DNA of 64,000 nucleotides from NCBI GenBank assembly GCA_029782335.1, contig JAKOVA010000245.1, positions 32,575-96,574 of the forward strand. The letters are read 5' to 3'. The notes beneath the pieces were generated by a model, which had not been told where the DNA came from, searched no databases, and saw only the letters and a program-made list of their open reading frames with translations. A program made the position numbers and the translations under genes. The DNA comes from Actinomycetes bacterium (GTDB lineage Bacteria; Actinomycetota; Acidimicrobiia; Acidimicrobiales; Microtrichaceae). Below are positions 1 to 8,689 of the stretch, in pieces (within the stretch, counting starts at the first letter, position 1; each line of letters starts with the position of its first letter).

Positions 1-1
1 C

Positions 2-103
2 TCCGACGAGATCAACGAGGCACGCCTCGCCGGCCTCGATGACGCGCAACGGCGTGCGGTCCAACAAGTGGCCTCGGACCTCGACGCTCAGGCGTCGAGG
101 TAG
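2..103 (+). CDS. C-terminal fragment of an unidentified protein (cut by window edge)
   Basis: An open frame enters from the left edge and ends at a TAG. It encodes 33 residues with a helical, alanine- and glutamine-rich composition (it begins SDEINEARLAGL). The codons show the high third-position GC of the neighbouring real genes. The end overlaps the convergent LivF gene by 16 bp, a tail overlap also seen elsewhere in this window. There is too little sequence for a family assignment, and it could still be a chance frame. Confidence 0.35.
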   Translation, partial: SDEINEARLAGLDDAQRRAVQQVASDLDAQASR

Positions 104-834
104 CCGGCCTCGAGGAGATCCGGCTGGGCGGCGAGCGACTCCGCGGTGCCCTCGAGCACCACTCGACCCCGCCGCAACACATAGCCCCGGTCTGCGACCT
201 CCAGGACCGTCTGCACGTGCTGTTCGACAACGAGCACCCCGAGGCCGGTCTCGGAGGCGATGGAGCGCAGCACTCCCAACAGGTGCTCGACGATCATCGG
301 TGCGAGCCCGGTGCTCAGCTCATCGATCAGCAGCAGCTTCGGACCCGCGCTCAGCGCAGTCGCGAGCGCCAACATCTGCTGTTCACCGCCCGACAGGAGC
401 CCGGCCCGCCGTTTCGCGAGTGGAGCGAGCGCCGGAAACCAGTTGGCGACGCGGGCCGGGTCCGCTGTTGCCGAGCGCGTCGAGCGACGCGCTGAGCCCG
501 CCAGCCGAAGGTGTTCTGTGACCGTCAACTCGGCAAAGAGCCCTCGGTCGTCGGGGACATGGCCGAGCCCCCACCGGGCGGGCCGCCACCCCGATCGCCA
601 CGGATCACGCCGCCGGCCCGGCTGCTCGGTCGAGTGACCGAGCAACTCGATCGTGCCGCCGCTCCGCTGCGTCATCCCCGACACGGTGAGCAGTGTGGTG
701 GTCTTGCCGGCCCCGTTCGATCCGAGGAGTGCGACGACTTCGCCAGCTCGGACCTCGAGCGACACGTCGTGGAGCACGGGTCTCTCGCGGTACCCGGCGC
801 ACACGGAACGCAGGGCGAGCAGGTGTCCGGTCAT
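88..834 (-). CDS. livF: Branched-chain amino acid-type ABC transporter, ATP-binding protein (LivF)
   Basis: This 248-residue protein is the second ATPase of a HAAT-family (branched-chain amino acid type) importer and would couple ATP hydrolysis to uptake at the inner face of the membrane. Walker A (GSNGAGKT) is at residues 38-45, the ABC signature LSGGEQQ is near 147-153, and Walker B (LLLIDE) follows. The usual DEPS after Walker B reads DELS here. Its ATG overlaps the LivG stop by 4 bp, so it is the last gene of the operon binding protein - LivHM - LivG - LivF. HAAT systems also import amides, urea and aromatic acids, so the substrate is open; the neighbouring oxygenases and CoA ligase argue for something other than leucine. 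Confidence 0.93.
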   Translation of the reverse strand: MTGHLLALRSVCAGYRERPVLHDVSLEVRAGEVVALLGSNGAGKTTTLLTVSGMTQRSGGTIELLGHSTEQPGRRRDPWRSGWRPARWGLGHVPDDRGLFAELTVTEHLRLAGSARRSTRSATADPARVANWFPALAPLAKRRAGLLSGGEQQMLALATALSAGPKLLLIDELSTGLAPMIVEHLLGVLRSIASETGLGVLVVEQHVQTVLEVADRGYVLRRGRVVLEGTAESLAAQPDLLEAGYLDA

Positions 835-1577
835 CGCCTCGCCCCGAGGTAGGCGTCGATCACGGCGGGATCACGCCGAACCGCCTCGGGAGTGCCGGAG
901 GCCACTCGGCGACCAAGGTCCAGCACATCAACGCGGTCACACACCGACATGATCAGCGACATGTCGTGGTCGACCACCAGGACCGCGATCCCCGCTGCAG
1001 CGATCGAGCGAAGCAGGTCGGCCATCGCTGCCGTTTCCGTCCCGTCGAGACCTGCCGCCGGCTCGTCGACGAGCACCACGTGAGGCGATGAGACGACGGC
1101 GCGACCGAGCGCCAGGCGCTGCCGCTCGGCGGTACTCAGCGCTGCGGGACGCGCGGCTCGAAGGTCGCTGATGCCGAGCAACCGGAGCGTCTCTTCGACC
1201 GCGGTGGGCCGGGAGGACTTCGGCCAGAACACGTCGGTGATCGTCGAACGCCACGAGGGCGCTGGGGCAGCGACGAGGAGATGTTCCTCTGCGGTGAGAT
1301 CGTCGAAGAGCTCGACCGCTTGAAACGTGCGGCAGAGACCGGCTCGAACACGCTTGGCGGGCGACATGGTTGTGAGATCGCGGCCGTCGACCGCCACCGT
1401 GCCGCCCGACGGTGTCACAAACCCCGACACCGCGTCGATGAAGGTCGACTTGCCAGCACCGTTGGGTCCGATCAGTCCGACGATCGACCCTCGCTCGACC
1501 GACAGATCCACCCCGTCGAGCGCGACCAAGCCGCCGTGGCGCACCGTCAGGCCGCGCACCTCGAACAGCGCGCTCAC
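831..1577 (-). CDS. livG: Branched-chain amino acid-type ABC transporter, ATP-binding protein (LivG)
   Basis: This 248-residue ATPase partners LivF. Walker A (GPNGAGKST) is near residues 36-44 and Walker B is VVLVDEP. The signature region reads LSTAERQRL instead of the standard LSGGQ, a notable departure at a position that contacts ATP in the sandwich dimer. I place the start at GTG 1577 because it overlaps the permease stop as GTGA and gives the normal family N terminus (VSALFEVRGLTV). A longer frame to 1640 would add an Ala/Pro-rich tail lying within the permease gene. The CRTFQ motif and long C-terminal region are typical of LivG. Confidence 0.92.
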   Translation of the reverse strand: MSALFEVRGLTVRHGGLVALDGVDLSVERGSIVGLIGPNGAGKSTFIDAVSGFVTPSGGTVAVDGRDLTTMSPAKRVRAGLCRTFQAVELFDDLTAEEHLLVAAPAPSWRSTITDVFWPKSSRPTAVEETLRLLGISDLRAARPAALSTAERQRLALGRAVVSSPHVVLVDEPAAGLDGTETAAMADLLRSIAAAGIAVLVVDHDMSLIMSVCDRVDVLDLGRRVASGTPEAVRRDPAVIDAYLGARR

Positions 1578-3580
1578 CGCGACGACTCCTGGGGAACACG
1601 GCGAGGCTGCGATTGCGGCGAGCGCGCCGCCGGGAGCCACGCGCGAACGGCGCCGCTGATCCCGCCGGGCACGAGGATCGCCGCGACGATCAACGCGATG
1701 CCGCTGAGCGCGAGGACCGGACCTTCACCCGTCGTCGCGCCGGAGTCCCCGCCCAACGCCGAGAGCACACCTCCCTGGGTCAGGACGCCGGCGATCAGCG
1801 CGCCGGAGATCCCCGCCACACCACCGAGATAGGTCAAGGCGACGATCACGAGTGCCCCGATCGCCATGAACGAGTTCGGCGACAAGGTCGTGACGGCGAA
1901 CGCGGTGAGTACTCCGGCGAGGCCGGCGAGCAGTGACGAGACGGCGAAGGCGCCCAGCTTCGCCCGAGCGACCTCGATGCCTGCTGCTGCGGCAGCCCGC
2001 TCGTTGGAGCGCACCGCAAGCCACCGAAGCCCGGTTCGGTTCCGGCGGAGGTTCGCGACACCTGCCGCTGCGAGGCCCAACCCGACCAGGCAGACCGCCC
2101 CGTAGCGGGGCCGGAAGTTGGCGGCGCCAACCGCCCCGACACTCAGGTCCCACCCGAAGATCTCTGGGCGGGGAGCGGAGCGACCCGCCGCGCCACCCGA
2201 AACCGCGTCGCTCGCGAGGACCAGCCCCTCGATCGCGACCGCCACGGCCAGGGTGACGACGGCGAGGCTCATTCCTCGCACTCGGGTCGCCGGCCACGAC
2301 ACCAAGGTGCCGACGAGCGTCGCGAGCGCCACTGCCGCGACCACCGCGACGAGAAAGGGGGCGCGCTGCTCCATCAGGCGGATGGCAGTGAAGCCAGCGA
2401 TACCGGCGATCGCCTGCACCGCCAGCGAGATCTGACCGACATAGCCCGTCGCAACCACCACCGACAGGGAGCCGACCGCCGCGATCGTCGAGACGATGAT
2501 GCCGTGGCGACCCGATGCTCCGGCGGTCCACAGCCCCCAGATCGCCAATGCACCGATCGCGACAACCCAACCGGTGACATGACGTGGTGTCGGCGACGGC
2601 GGGAGCCGCTGTGCCAGGACGCCGCGACGGTCGGGCAGTACGTCGCTCCGGCGAACGAGGACGCCGATGATCACCACGACGGGGACCGCCTGTTGCAGAC
2701 CGGTTGTCGGCAGCCATCCAGGCAACCAGGTCGCGTCCGGCCGCACCGCCAGGTCGAGGATCAGCGACTGCGCCATGCCGATCCCCAAGCCGGCGACCGT
2801 GGTCAGCGCGAAGGAGCGCAGGCCGCCGAGGAGTGCCGCCGCCAATGCCGGGACGACGAGCAGGGGAGTGGTGCTCGGAGACAACCCGGAGATCGGTTCG
2901 ATCAGGATCACGGCCGCGCCACCGAGCACCGTTGCCGCCGCCCACGACACCACGCCGAGGCGGTTCGGGGAGATTCCCAGCAGCAACGCGCCCTTCTCGT
3001 TCGCAGCGCCGGCCCGGATCGCCAGCCCGAGGGCGCTGAATCGGAAGAACACCGTGAGCACGACCGCGACGGCGACCGCGAGCAACGCGAGCGCGAGCCG
3101 GTTGACGGTGACCACGGTCCCGAGCAGGCGAACCGGGGCCGTCGGCAGCACCGGCCGGCGTCGCACGACGCCCGCGCCCGCGACCGGGAAGCGGACCCGC
3201 ACCACCTCCTGAAGGTAGAGCAGGAGCCCGAGCGACGCGACGACCCGCGCGAGCGGCGCGCCAGTGCGGAGCAGCCGAAAGATCACGAGGTAGACCACGG
3301 CCCCGAGCGCTGCGGCCAACACGAGGGCGAAGACCAGCGCGGTGGCGAGTGTGGGCCGCGGCACGAGGTGGACTCGAGCGGGCAGGCCGAGCACCGGCAG
3401 CACCAGATCACCCGTCTCGCGGAAGTCGAAGTACGCGTATGCCACATACATCCCGAGCGCCGCGTGCGCGAAGTTGACGACGTTCGAGCTGCGATAGGTG
3501 AGGACCAGTCCGACCCCGAGGGACGCGATGACCGCGCCCCCGCCGAGTCCCGCGAGCAGGGCGCCGAGCGATGAGGACAT
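1574..3580 (-). CDS. Fused LivH-LivM permease of a branched-chain-type ABC transporter
   Basis: This is a single 668-residue membrane protein. Residues 1 to about 315 match LivH (N-terminal SLGVGLVLTYR, NFAHAALGMY, then hydrophobic segments and the ANEKGALLLGI coupling loop). Residues about 330-640 match LivM (GRHGIIVSTIAAVGSLSVVVATGYVG, and RSNERAAAAAGIEVARAKLGAF as its coupling loop). The two half-permeases normally come from separate genes; here they form one chain joined by a short basic linker (VRRSDVLPDRRG). The gene begins 15 bp after the binding-protein stop and overlaps livG by 4 bp, so the importer is one transcription unit. No frameshift or internal stop is evident. Confidence 0.92.
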   Translation of the reverse strand: MSSSLGALLAGLGGGAVIASLGVGLVLTYRSSNVVNFAHAALGMYVAYAYFDFRETGDLVLPVLGLPARVHLVPRPTLATALVFALVLAAALGAVVYLVIFRLLRTGAPLARVVASLGLLLYLQEVVRVRFPVAGAGVVRRRPVLPTAPVRLLGTVVTVNRLALALLAVAVAVVLTVFFRFSALGLAIRAGAANEKGALLLGISPNRLGVVSWAAATVLGGAAVILIEPISGLSPSTTPLLVVPALAAALLGGLRSFALTTVAGLGIGMAQSLILDLAVRPDATWLPGWLPTTGLQQAVPVVVIIGVLVRRSDVLPDRRGVLAQRLPPSPTPRHVTGWVVAIGALAIWGLWTAGASGRHGIIVSTIAAVGSLSVVVATGYVGQISLAVQAIAGIAGFTAIRLMEQRAPFLVAVVAAVALATLVGTLVSWPATRVRGMSLAVVTLAVAVAIEGLVLASDAVSGGAAGRSAPRPEIFGWDLSVGAVGAANFRPRYGAVCLVGLGLAAAGVANLRRNRTGLRWLAVRSNERAAAAAGIEVARAKLGAFAVSSLLAGLAGVLTAFAVTTLSPNSFMAIGALVIVALTYLGGVAGISGALIAGVLTQGGVLSALGGDSGATTGEGPVLALSGIALIVAAILVPGGISGAVRAWLPAARSPQSQPRRVPQESSR

Positions 3581-3595
3581 CGACGTGGGATGGGC

Positions 3596-4891
3596 TCAGC
3601 CGCGGGCGATCGACCCGACGTCGATCCAGTCGCCGATCTGAGCGAGTTGCCCGTTATGCATTCGAGCGAGGATCTGCTGGGGGGCACACATCGCTGGAAG
3701 CGCAGGGAACTGCTTGCGATCACACGTCGACGCGTGGCCGTCGAAGCTCGGGGCGCCGGCCTGGGAACGCAACGCGGTCGACACGCCGGACGCGGTCGGG
3801 TCGGCGCCGAGACCGACGAGGACGCGGTAGAGGTTCATGAACGAGCGGAACGTCACGGTTCCGGCGCCGATGGGGTTCAACCCGTCGCCGTAGCGGGCGA
3901 CCACCGCGTTGTAGAGGTCGCGGTCGGGGTCATCAACCCCCTTCGGGATCGGCCCTTCGACGTTGAAGATCGCACCCTCGGTCGCCGCGTTGCCGACCTG
4001 CTCGGTGATCGACGGCGCAGCGCACGCCCCGGTGAAATACCGCGTGGCGCGAGTGCCGAGCGCCGCGAGTCCTTCGAGGCCGGCTCGGCACCCGGTGTCG
4101 GCCGCCAACACGATCACGGCATCGTGGTCGCTGCCGACCGCGGCCGACAATGCAGCGGTGAGGTCGGTGGTGAGCACCGGATAGGGGACCATCTGCACCG
4201 TCGCCCCAGCCCGTTTCAACACGGCCTCACCGACCTTGGCGGCGTCTGCGATCGAACCGAAGTCGCCGTAGACGATCGACACCGATGTGGCGTGCGCCTC
4301 GACGGCGTGGTGCGCGAACGCGACTGCAGCGCCCCACGTTCCGCCACTCCACTGGAACGAGTTGTCGGAACGGACCGACTGCATGCTGACCGGGATGCCT
4401 CCGACATAGGGCACTCCGTTTGCTGCGAGGACGTCGACCGCGTTGCCGAAGACGTCGATACCGCCGAGGACCGCGGGCACTCGCGCTTCAACGAACTTCT
4501 GTCCGCAGTCGGTTGAGCCCTCGGCCGAGAAGCCGGTGTTGCACACCTCGACGCGGATCGGCCGCCCAGCGAGGCCACCGAGTTGCTCGTTCACGAAGCT
4601 CACCGCGGCCTGCACTGCCTGGGACAACTCTGGGTAGCTGCCAGCGGGAGTGTTCTCCTGGTTGATCATTCCGATCACGAGCGGGTCACCGGTTGCCGGC
4701 GTTGGGGACTCGACGATGAGCTCACCGAGCGACGAGCGGCGAGCGCACGCGACGAGGTCGTCGGCACGACACAGCTCCGATGTCGCGATGGTGCTGCGTT
4801 GCGTCGCCCCACCCCCGGGGTCGGCCTCGCTGCAGGACAATCCGAGCACCATGACTGCCACAACGGCGATGCAGGTTGTGAAGCGCCTCAC
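3596..4891 (-). CDS. ABC transporter substrate-binding lipoprotein, LivJ/LivK (peripla_BP_6) type
   Basis: This 431-residue exported protein begins at GTG 4891 with a basic, hydrophobic signal (RRFTTCIAVVAVMVLGLSC) and a lipobox-like Cys20. The mature part has the type-I periplasmic binding fold of HAAT receptors: VIGMINQENTPAGSYPELSQAVQAA opens the domain, VPAVLGGIDVFGNAV is in the middle, and SIVYGDFGS begins the second lobe. It should capture the ligand outside the membrane for the fused permease encoded 15 bp downstream. A palindrome at 4942-4959 lies 51-68 nt upstream, in the expected promoter zone. The ligand is unknown. The start is chosen because it gives a complete signal peptide; in-frame sequence further upstream is low-complexity and overlaps tetR. 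Confidence 0.9.
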   Translation of the reverse strand: MRRFTTCIAVVAVMVLGLSCSEADPGGGATQRSTIATSELCRADDLVACARRSSLGELIVESPTPATGDPLVIGMINQENTPAGSYPELSQAVQAAVSFVNEQLGGLAGRPIRVEVCNTGFSAEGSTDCGQKFVEARVPAVLGGIDVFGNAVDVLAANGVPYVGGIPVSMQSVRSDNSFQWSGGTWGAAVAFAHHAVEAHATSVSIVYGDFGSIADAAKVGEAVLKRAGATVQMVPYPVLTTDLTAALSAAVGSDHDAVIVLAADTGCRAGLEGLAALGTRATRYFTGACAAPSITEQVGNAATEGAIFNVEGPIPKGVDDPDRDLYNAVVARYGDGLNPIGAGTVTFRSFMNLYRVLVGLGADPTASGVSTALRSQAGAPSFDGHASTCDRKQFPALPAMCAPQQILARMHNGQLAQIGDWIDVGSIARG

Positions 4892-4941
4892 GTCGCGGTT
4901 CCCCCGTGTTTTCCGGCCGACCTCCGACCGGAGGCAGCTCA

Positions 4942-4959
4942 AGCTAACAGTGTTTAGCT
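4942..4959. promoter_or_regulatory. Candidate TetR operator upstream of the ABC importer operon
   Basis: AGCTAACAGTGTTTAGCT is a perfect 6-bp inverted repeat (AGCTAA / TTAGCT) around a 6-bp spacer. Its reverse complement shares the core TRAACASYGTTAR with the site at 5580-5596. It overlaps the tetR stop codon and ends 51 nt before the binding-protein start. Assignment to the adjacent TetR is inference from position and similarity. Confidence 0.6.
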
Positions 4960-5564
4960 CAGCTGGGTCGGGGAGTCGCGCCGTAACCGGCGAGCAGTCG
5001 ATCAACGATCTCGTCGATGAGTCGCTCCTGATCAACTTCGGCGAGGCCCAACTGCACCACGGTCGCCACACCGTGTGCCGCCGCCCAGAAGGTGAGCGTG
5101 ACGAGCAGGGCATCCTCGGCATGCAAGAGACCCGCCGAGACGGCCTCCTCGATGGTGGCCGCCGCCGTTGCGAACACCCGGGTCGCGCCCGGCAACTCGG
5201 CGTCACCCGGAACGTCGAGACCGAGTGGCCCGGGCGGGAAGAGGAACATCACCCGGAACAGTTCGGGCCGCCGTCGCGCGACGTCGACGTAGGCACGGGC
5301 CTGCGCACGGACTCGCTCGAGAGGATCGCGCTCGGCGACGCGATCGAACGCGTCGCCCAGCAGGGAGAACTCGCCTTCGGCGACGCCGCGCAGCAGGTCG
5401 CGCTTGTCCTGGACGTGCGCATAGAGGGCCGCTGCGGTGACGCCGAGGCGAGCGGCGAGGCGTCGTAGCGACAGCGCTTCGAGGCCGGCGTCGGCAATGA
5501 GATCGCGTGCAGCGGCGATGATGGTCCCTCGATCGAGGGGGGCACGAGGGGCGCTCGGGGTCAT
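4959..5564 (-). CDS. TetR family transcriptional regulator
   Basis: This 201-residue regulator has an N-terminal helix-turn-helix (LSLRRLAARLGVTAAALYAHVQDKRDLLRG, about residues 35-64) and a TetR C-terminal ligand domain with FRVMFLFPPG. ATG 5564 is preferred over an in-frame TTG at 5573. The gene sits between the ABC importer and a divergent carotenoid oxygenase. Similar palindromes flank it: one over its own stop and the importer promoter, one 16 nt before its start in the divergent promoter. That is the classic autoregulated arrangement. A third copy precedes the second carotenoid oxygenase. The likely effector is a substrate or product of those enzymes, but this is inference. Confidence 0.9.
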   Translation of the reverse strand: MTPSAPRAPLDRGTIIAAARDLIADAGLEALSLRRLAARLGVTAAALYAHVQDKRDLLRGVAEGEFSLLGDAFDRVAERDPLERVRAQARAYVDVARRRPELFRVMFLFPPGPLGLDVPGDAELPGATRVFATAAATIEEAVSAGLLHAEDALLVTLTFWAAAHGVATVVQLGLAEVDQERLIDEIVDRLLAGYGATPRPS

Positions 5565-5579
5565 CCGGGGCAACGTACT

Positions 5580-5596
5580 GACTGAACAGCGTTAAC
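5580..5596. promoter_or_regulatory. Candidate TetR operator in the tetR / carotenoid oxygenase divergent promoter
   Basis: GACTGAACAGCGTTAAC lies 16 nt upstream of tetR and 31 nt upstream of the oxygenase GTG. It matches 14 of 17 bases of the site at 10632-10648 and shares TRAACASYGTTAR with the reverse complement of the site at 4942-4959. The position suits simultaneous control of both divergent genes. Confidence 0.6.
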
Positions 5597-5626
5597 TTCC
5601 CGCTCGAGTCTCGCTATGGTGCACGC

Positions 5627-7039
5627 GTGAGCAGCACCGAAACTCCGCCCGCATCGGCCTGGCCGTCGAACCCGTGGCTCGAGGGTCACTACGCGCCCGT
5701 CGCCGACGAACTCGACGCGCCAAACCTCGAAGTGCAGGGCTCGTTGCCCGACGGGTTGCGCGGCGCCTTCCTGCGCAACGGACCGAACCCGCAGTTCCCG
5801 CCACTGGGCCGCTACCACCTCTTCGACGGCGACGGGATGATCCATTCGGTCGTCTTCGACGGCAGCGGCAGCGCCGCGTATGCCAACCGCTGGATACGAA
5901 ACGACGGGCTCGACGCCGAACGTGCCGCTGGCCGCGCCCTCTTCGGGGGCCTCGCTGAGTTCCGCCTGCCGCCACCCGACGTGATGGCCGTCGCCGGCCC
6001 GATGAAGAACACCGCAAATACGCACGTGGTCGCCCACGCCGGACACATCCTGGCGTTGATGGAGGGGGCCGGCCCCATCGAGGTGGCGCCCGACCTCGAC
6101 ACCATCGGGCCCTTCGACTTCGGCGGCCGCCTCCGCGGTGCGATGACCGCGCACCCCAAAGCCGACCCGACGACCGGCGAGTTGGTCTTCTTCGGGTACT
6201 CGCCGGTGCCACCGTTCCTGCGGGTTCACACAGCGGATCGCAACGGAGACCTCACCTGGACGACAGAGGTGGAACTCCCGGGGCCGGTGATGATGCACGA
6301 CTTCGCCGTGACGGCGACCCACGTGGTGATCTTCGACCTGCCAGCGGTCTTCGATCTTCAAGCGATGTTGGCTGGCGGTACGAGCATCTACTGGGAGCCC
6401 GATCGGGGGGCCCGGGTCGGGGTGTTGCGCCGGGGCGAACCCGGCACGTCGATCCGCTGGATCGACACCGACCCGTTCTGGGTGTTCCACTTCCTCAACG
6501 CGTACGACGAGCCCGACGGTTCGATCACCGTGACCGGGTGCCGGGCACCGAGGCTGAACACCAGTTTCGGCGACGACGCCACCATCGACGGCCTTCAGCC
6601 GATGCTGTACCGCTGGCGCATCGACGCCGCTGCCGGGTCGCTCGGTGGCCAGCAACTCGACGACGCGCCGACCGACTTCCCCCGCATCAACGACGCACAC
6701 AGCGGACTGCCGCACCGCTACGGCTATTCGGGCCACACCCGCATGTGGTCGGGCGACGAGGCGATGTTCGACGGCGTCGTGAAGCACGACCTGGCGGCGG
6801 GAACCTCGCGGTTCCACCTCTACGGCGACTCCGCGGCGTGTGGCGAGACCGTCTTCGCCCCGGATCCCAATGGCACCGGAGAAGACGCAGGTTGGCTGCT
6901 GAACTTCGTGCACGATCTGGCGAGCGACGAGAGTTCGGTGGTGGTGCTCGACGCACCCACCCTCGAGGAAGTGGCCCGAGTGGTGCTTCCCCGTCGGGTG
7001 CCCTTCGGCTTCCACGGCAGCTTCGTGGCGGCACGATGA
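5627..7039 (+). CDS. Carotenoid oxygenase family protein (cytoplasmic)
   Basis: This 470-residue non-haem iron dioxygenase belongs to the carotenoid cleavage / lignostilbene dioxygenase family, which oxidatively splits a C=C bond in carotenoids, apocarotenoids, stilbenes or phenylpropenes. The four iron-binding histidines are visible at His176 (TAHPKAD), His223 (MMHDF), His288 (FHFLNAY) and His463 (GFHGSF). The family N terminus FLRNGPNPQF and HLFDGDGMIH are also present. There is no signal peptide, so it acts in the cytoplasm. The stop overlaps the start of a CoA ligase by 4 bp, suggesting that the carboxylic acid derived from the cleavage aldehyde, or a related acid, is activated next. It is divergent from tetR with a shared operator. 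The exact substrate cannot be told from sequence. Confidence 0.93.
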   Translation: MSSTETPPASAWPSNPWLEGHYAPVADELDAPNLEVQGSLPDGLRGAFLRNGPNPQFPPLGRYHLFDGDGMIHSVVFDGSGSAAYANRWIRNDGLDAERAAGRALFGGLAEFRLPPPDVMAVAGPMKNTANTHVVAHAGHILALMEGAGPIEVAPDLDTIGPFDFGGRLRGAMTAHPKADPTTGELVFFGYSPVPPFLRVHTADRNGDLTWTTEVELPGPVMMHDFAVTATHVVIFDLPAVFDLQAMLAGGTSIYWEPDRGARVGVLRRGEPGTSIRWIDTDPFWVFHFLNAYDEPDGSITVTGCRAPRLNTSFGDDATIDGLQPMLYRWRIDAAAGSLGGQQLDDAPTDFPRINDAHSGLPHRYGYSGHTRMWSGDEAMFDGVVKHDLAAGTSRFHLYGDSAACGETVFAPDPNGTGEDAGWLLNFVHDLASDESSVVVLDAPTLEEVARVVLPRRVPFGFHGSFVAAR

Positions 7040-8640
7040 GCGTGCTGTTGGCGCCGCTGGTGGCGCTCTGCGGCGACGAGGCTGCGGTGATCGACGACTC
7101 CTCGGTGCTGTCGTGGCGGACCCTCGACGAGCGGGTTGACGCCTTGTCGGCGGCCCTCGCGACACGCGGCGTCGAAGCGGATGACCGGATCGTCGCGTTG
7201 CTCGGCAACCAGCACGAGATGGTCGAGTTGTCCCTCGCGGCCCTCGGGGGCGGGTGGGTGCTCGTGCCGCTGAACTGGCACTGGGTCGCACGCGAGGTGG
7301 CCTACGTCATCGACGACGCCACCCCATCGGCGATCATCGTCGACCAACGCTTCGAGGCCGTGGCATCTGAAGCGCTCGCCATCGCGGAGCACCCGCCGGC
7401 CCTCCGGGTGCTGGTCGGCGCGGAGCGCGGTGACAAGGGGAGCGGTGGCGAGGGGCGCGACGAGGGGTGGGTGCACTACGAGGAACTCCTCTCGGGGGCG
7501 CCGGAGACTGGCCCCGAGCCCCTCAAGGGCGGCCCGATGTTCTACACATCCGGAACCACCGGCTTCCCCAAGGGGGTGAAGTCGACCCTGAGCGCGGTCG
7601 GTGGCCCCGCGGAGCTGAGCCTGCTGATCGCACACTCGATGGGCCCGACGATCGGTGTACCGCCGCTTGGGTCCGCGGAGGACCCTCGGCGGTGCCAGCT
7701 CATCTGCGGACCGATGTATCACTCGGCGCAGTGGGTGTTCGCCCACTTCGCGCTGCTGTGCGGAGCGACGATCATGCTGCAGCACCGCTTCGACGCCGGG
7801 GAGGTCCTCGAGCTGATCGAGCAGCACGGCGTCACGAACCTGCATCTGGTTCCGACCCAGATGTCACGCCTCCTGGACCTGCCTGCCCAGCGTCGAGCGC
7901 GCTTCGACGCATCGACGCTCCGAACCGTCCTCCACGGCGCTGCCCCGTGCCCGCCGGCGCTGAAGCGGGCGCTGATCGAGTGGTGGGGGCCGATCGTCTC
8001 GGAGTACTACGGCGGCACCGAAGGCGGCTTCCTCGCCCTGATCGAATCGGCGGACTGGCTGGAGCGCCCCGGAAGCGTCGGACGGCCGTTGCCGGTTGTC
8101 GAGGTTCGCATCCTCGACGACGAGGGCAACGTGGTGGAAGCCGGACACACCGGAGAGATCTGGTTCCGGAACCTCCTGGGTTCCGACTTCGAGTACCACA
8201 ACGCCCCTGGCAAGACCGACGCAGCACACCGTGACGGGTTCGGAACGCTCGGCGACGTCGGCTACCTCGACGCGGATGGATTCCTCTACCTGGCCGACCG
8301 CAAGATCGACATGGTCGTCTCCGGTGGCGTCAATATCTATCCCGCTGAGGTCGAGGGCGCGCTCCACGAGCATCCGGCGATCTCCGATGTCGCGGTGTTC
8401 GGTGTCCCCCACGCCGAGATGGGCGAGGCGGTGCACGCGGCGGTGGTGCTGCGCGACGGGATCGAGTGGTCCGACTCGCTCGAGGCCGACCTCGACGCCT
8501 GGTGCCGCGAGCGGCTCGCTGGCTACAAGCGACCCCGGGGCTACGAAGTCCACGAGGAGCTTCCCCGCAACGAGTCCGGGAAGCTGCTCAAGCGCGGGCT
8601 GCGCGACCCGTGGTGGGCTGGGACTGATCGCAGGATCTGA
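7036..8640 (+). CDS. AMP-dependent acyl-CoA synthetase / CoA ligase
   Basis: This 534-residue ANL-superfamily ligase converts a carboxylate, ATP and CoA to an acyl-CoA. The P-loop-like FYTSGTTGFPKGVK, the YYGGTEGG adenylation motif, the hinge region GDVGYLDADGFLYLADRKIDMVVSGGVNIYP and the C-terminal catalytic lysine (NESGKLLKR) are intact. It resembles FadD-type enzymes annotated as acid-CoA ligases in actinobacteria. ATG 7036 overlaps the oxygenase stop, so the two genes should be co-translated. This suggests activation of an acid made by the oxygenase route. There is no ring-specific signature that I trust for naming the substrate. Confidence 0.93.
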   Translation: MSVLLAPLVALCGDEAAVIDDSSVLSWRTLDERVDALSAALATRGVEADDRIVALLGNQHEMVELSLAALGGGWVLVPLNWHWVAREVAYVIDDATPSAIIVDQRFEAVASEALAIAEHPPALRVLVGAERGDKGSGGEGRDEGWVHYEELLSGAPETGPEPLKGGPMFYTSGTTGFPKGVKSTLSAVGGPAELSLLIAHSMGPTIGVPPLGSAEDPRRCQLICGPMYHSAQWVFAHFALLCGATIMLQHRFDAGEVLELIEQHGVTNLHLVPTQMSRLLDLPAQRRARFDASTLRTVLHGAAPCPPALKRALIEWWGPIVSEYYGGTEGGFLALIESADWLERPGSVGRPLPVVEVRILDDEGNVVEAGHTGEIWFRNLLGSDFEYHNAPGKTDAAHRDGFGTLGDVGYLDADGFLYLADRKIDMVVSGGVNIYPAEVEGALHEHPAISDVAVFGVPHAEMGEAVHAAVVLRDGIEWSDSLEADLDAWCRERLAGYKRPRGYEVHEELPRNESGKLLKRGLRDPWWAGTDRRI

Positions 8641-8689
8641 GCGGCGGCGCCGACGAAGTGGGGCACCCCTCGGAGAGCGGGTCGGGGGA

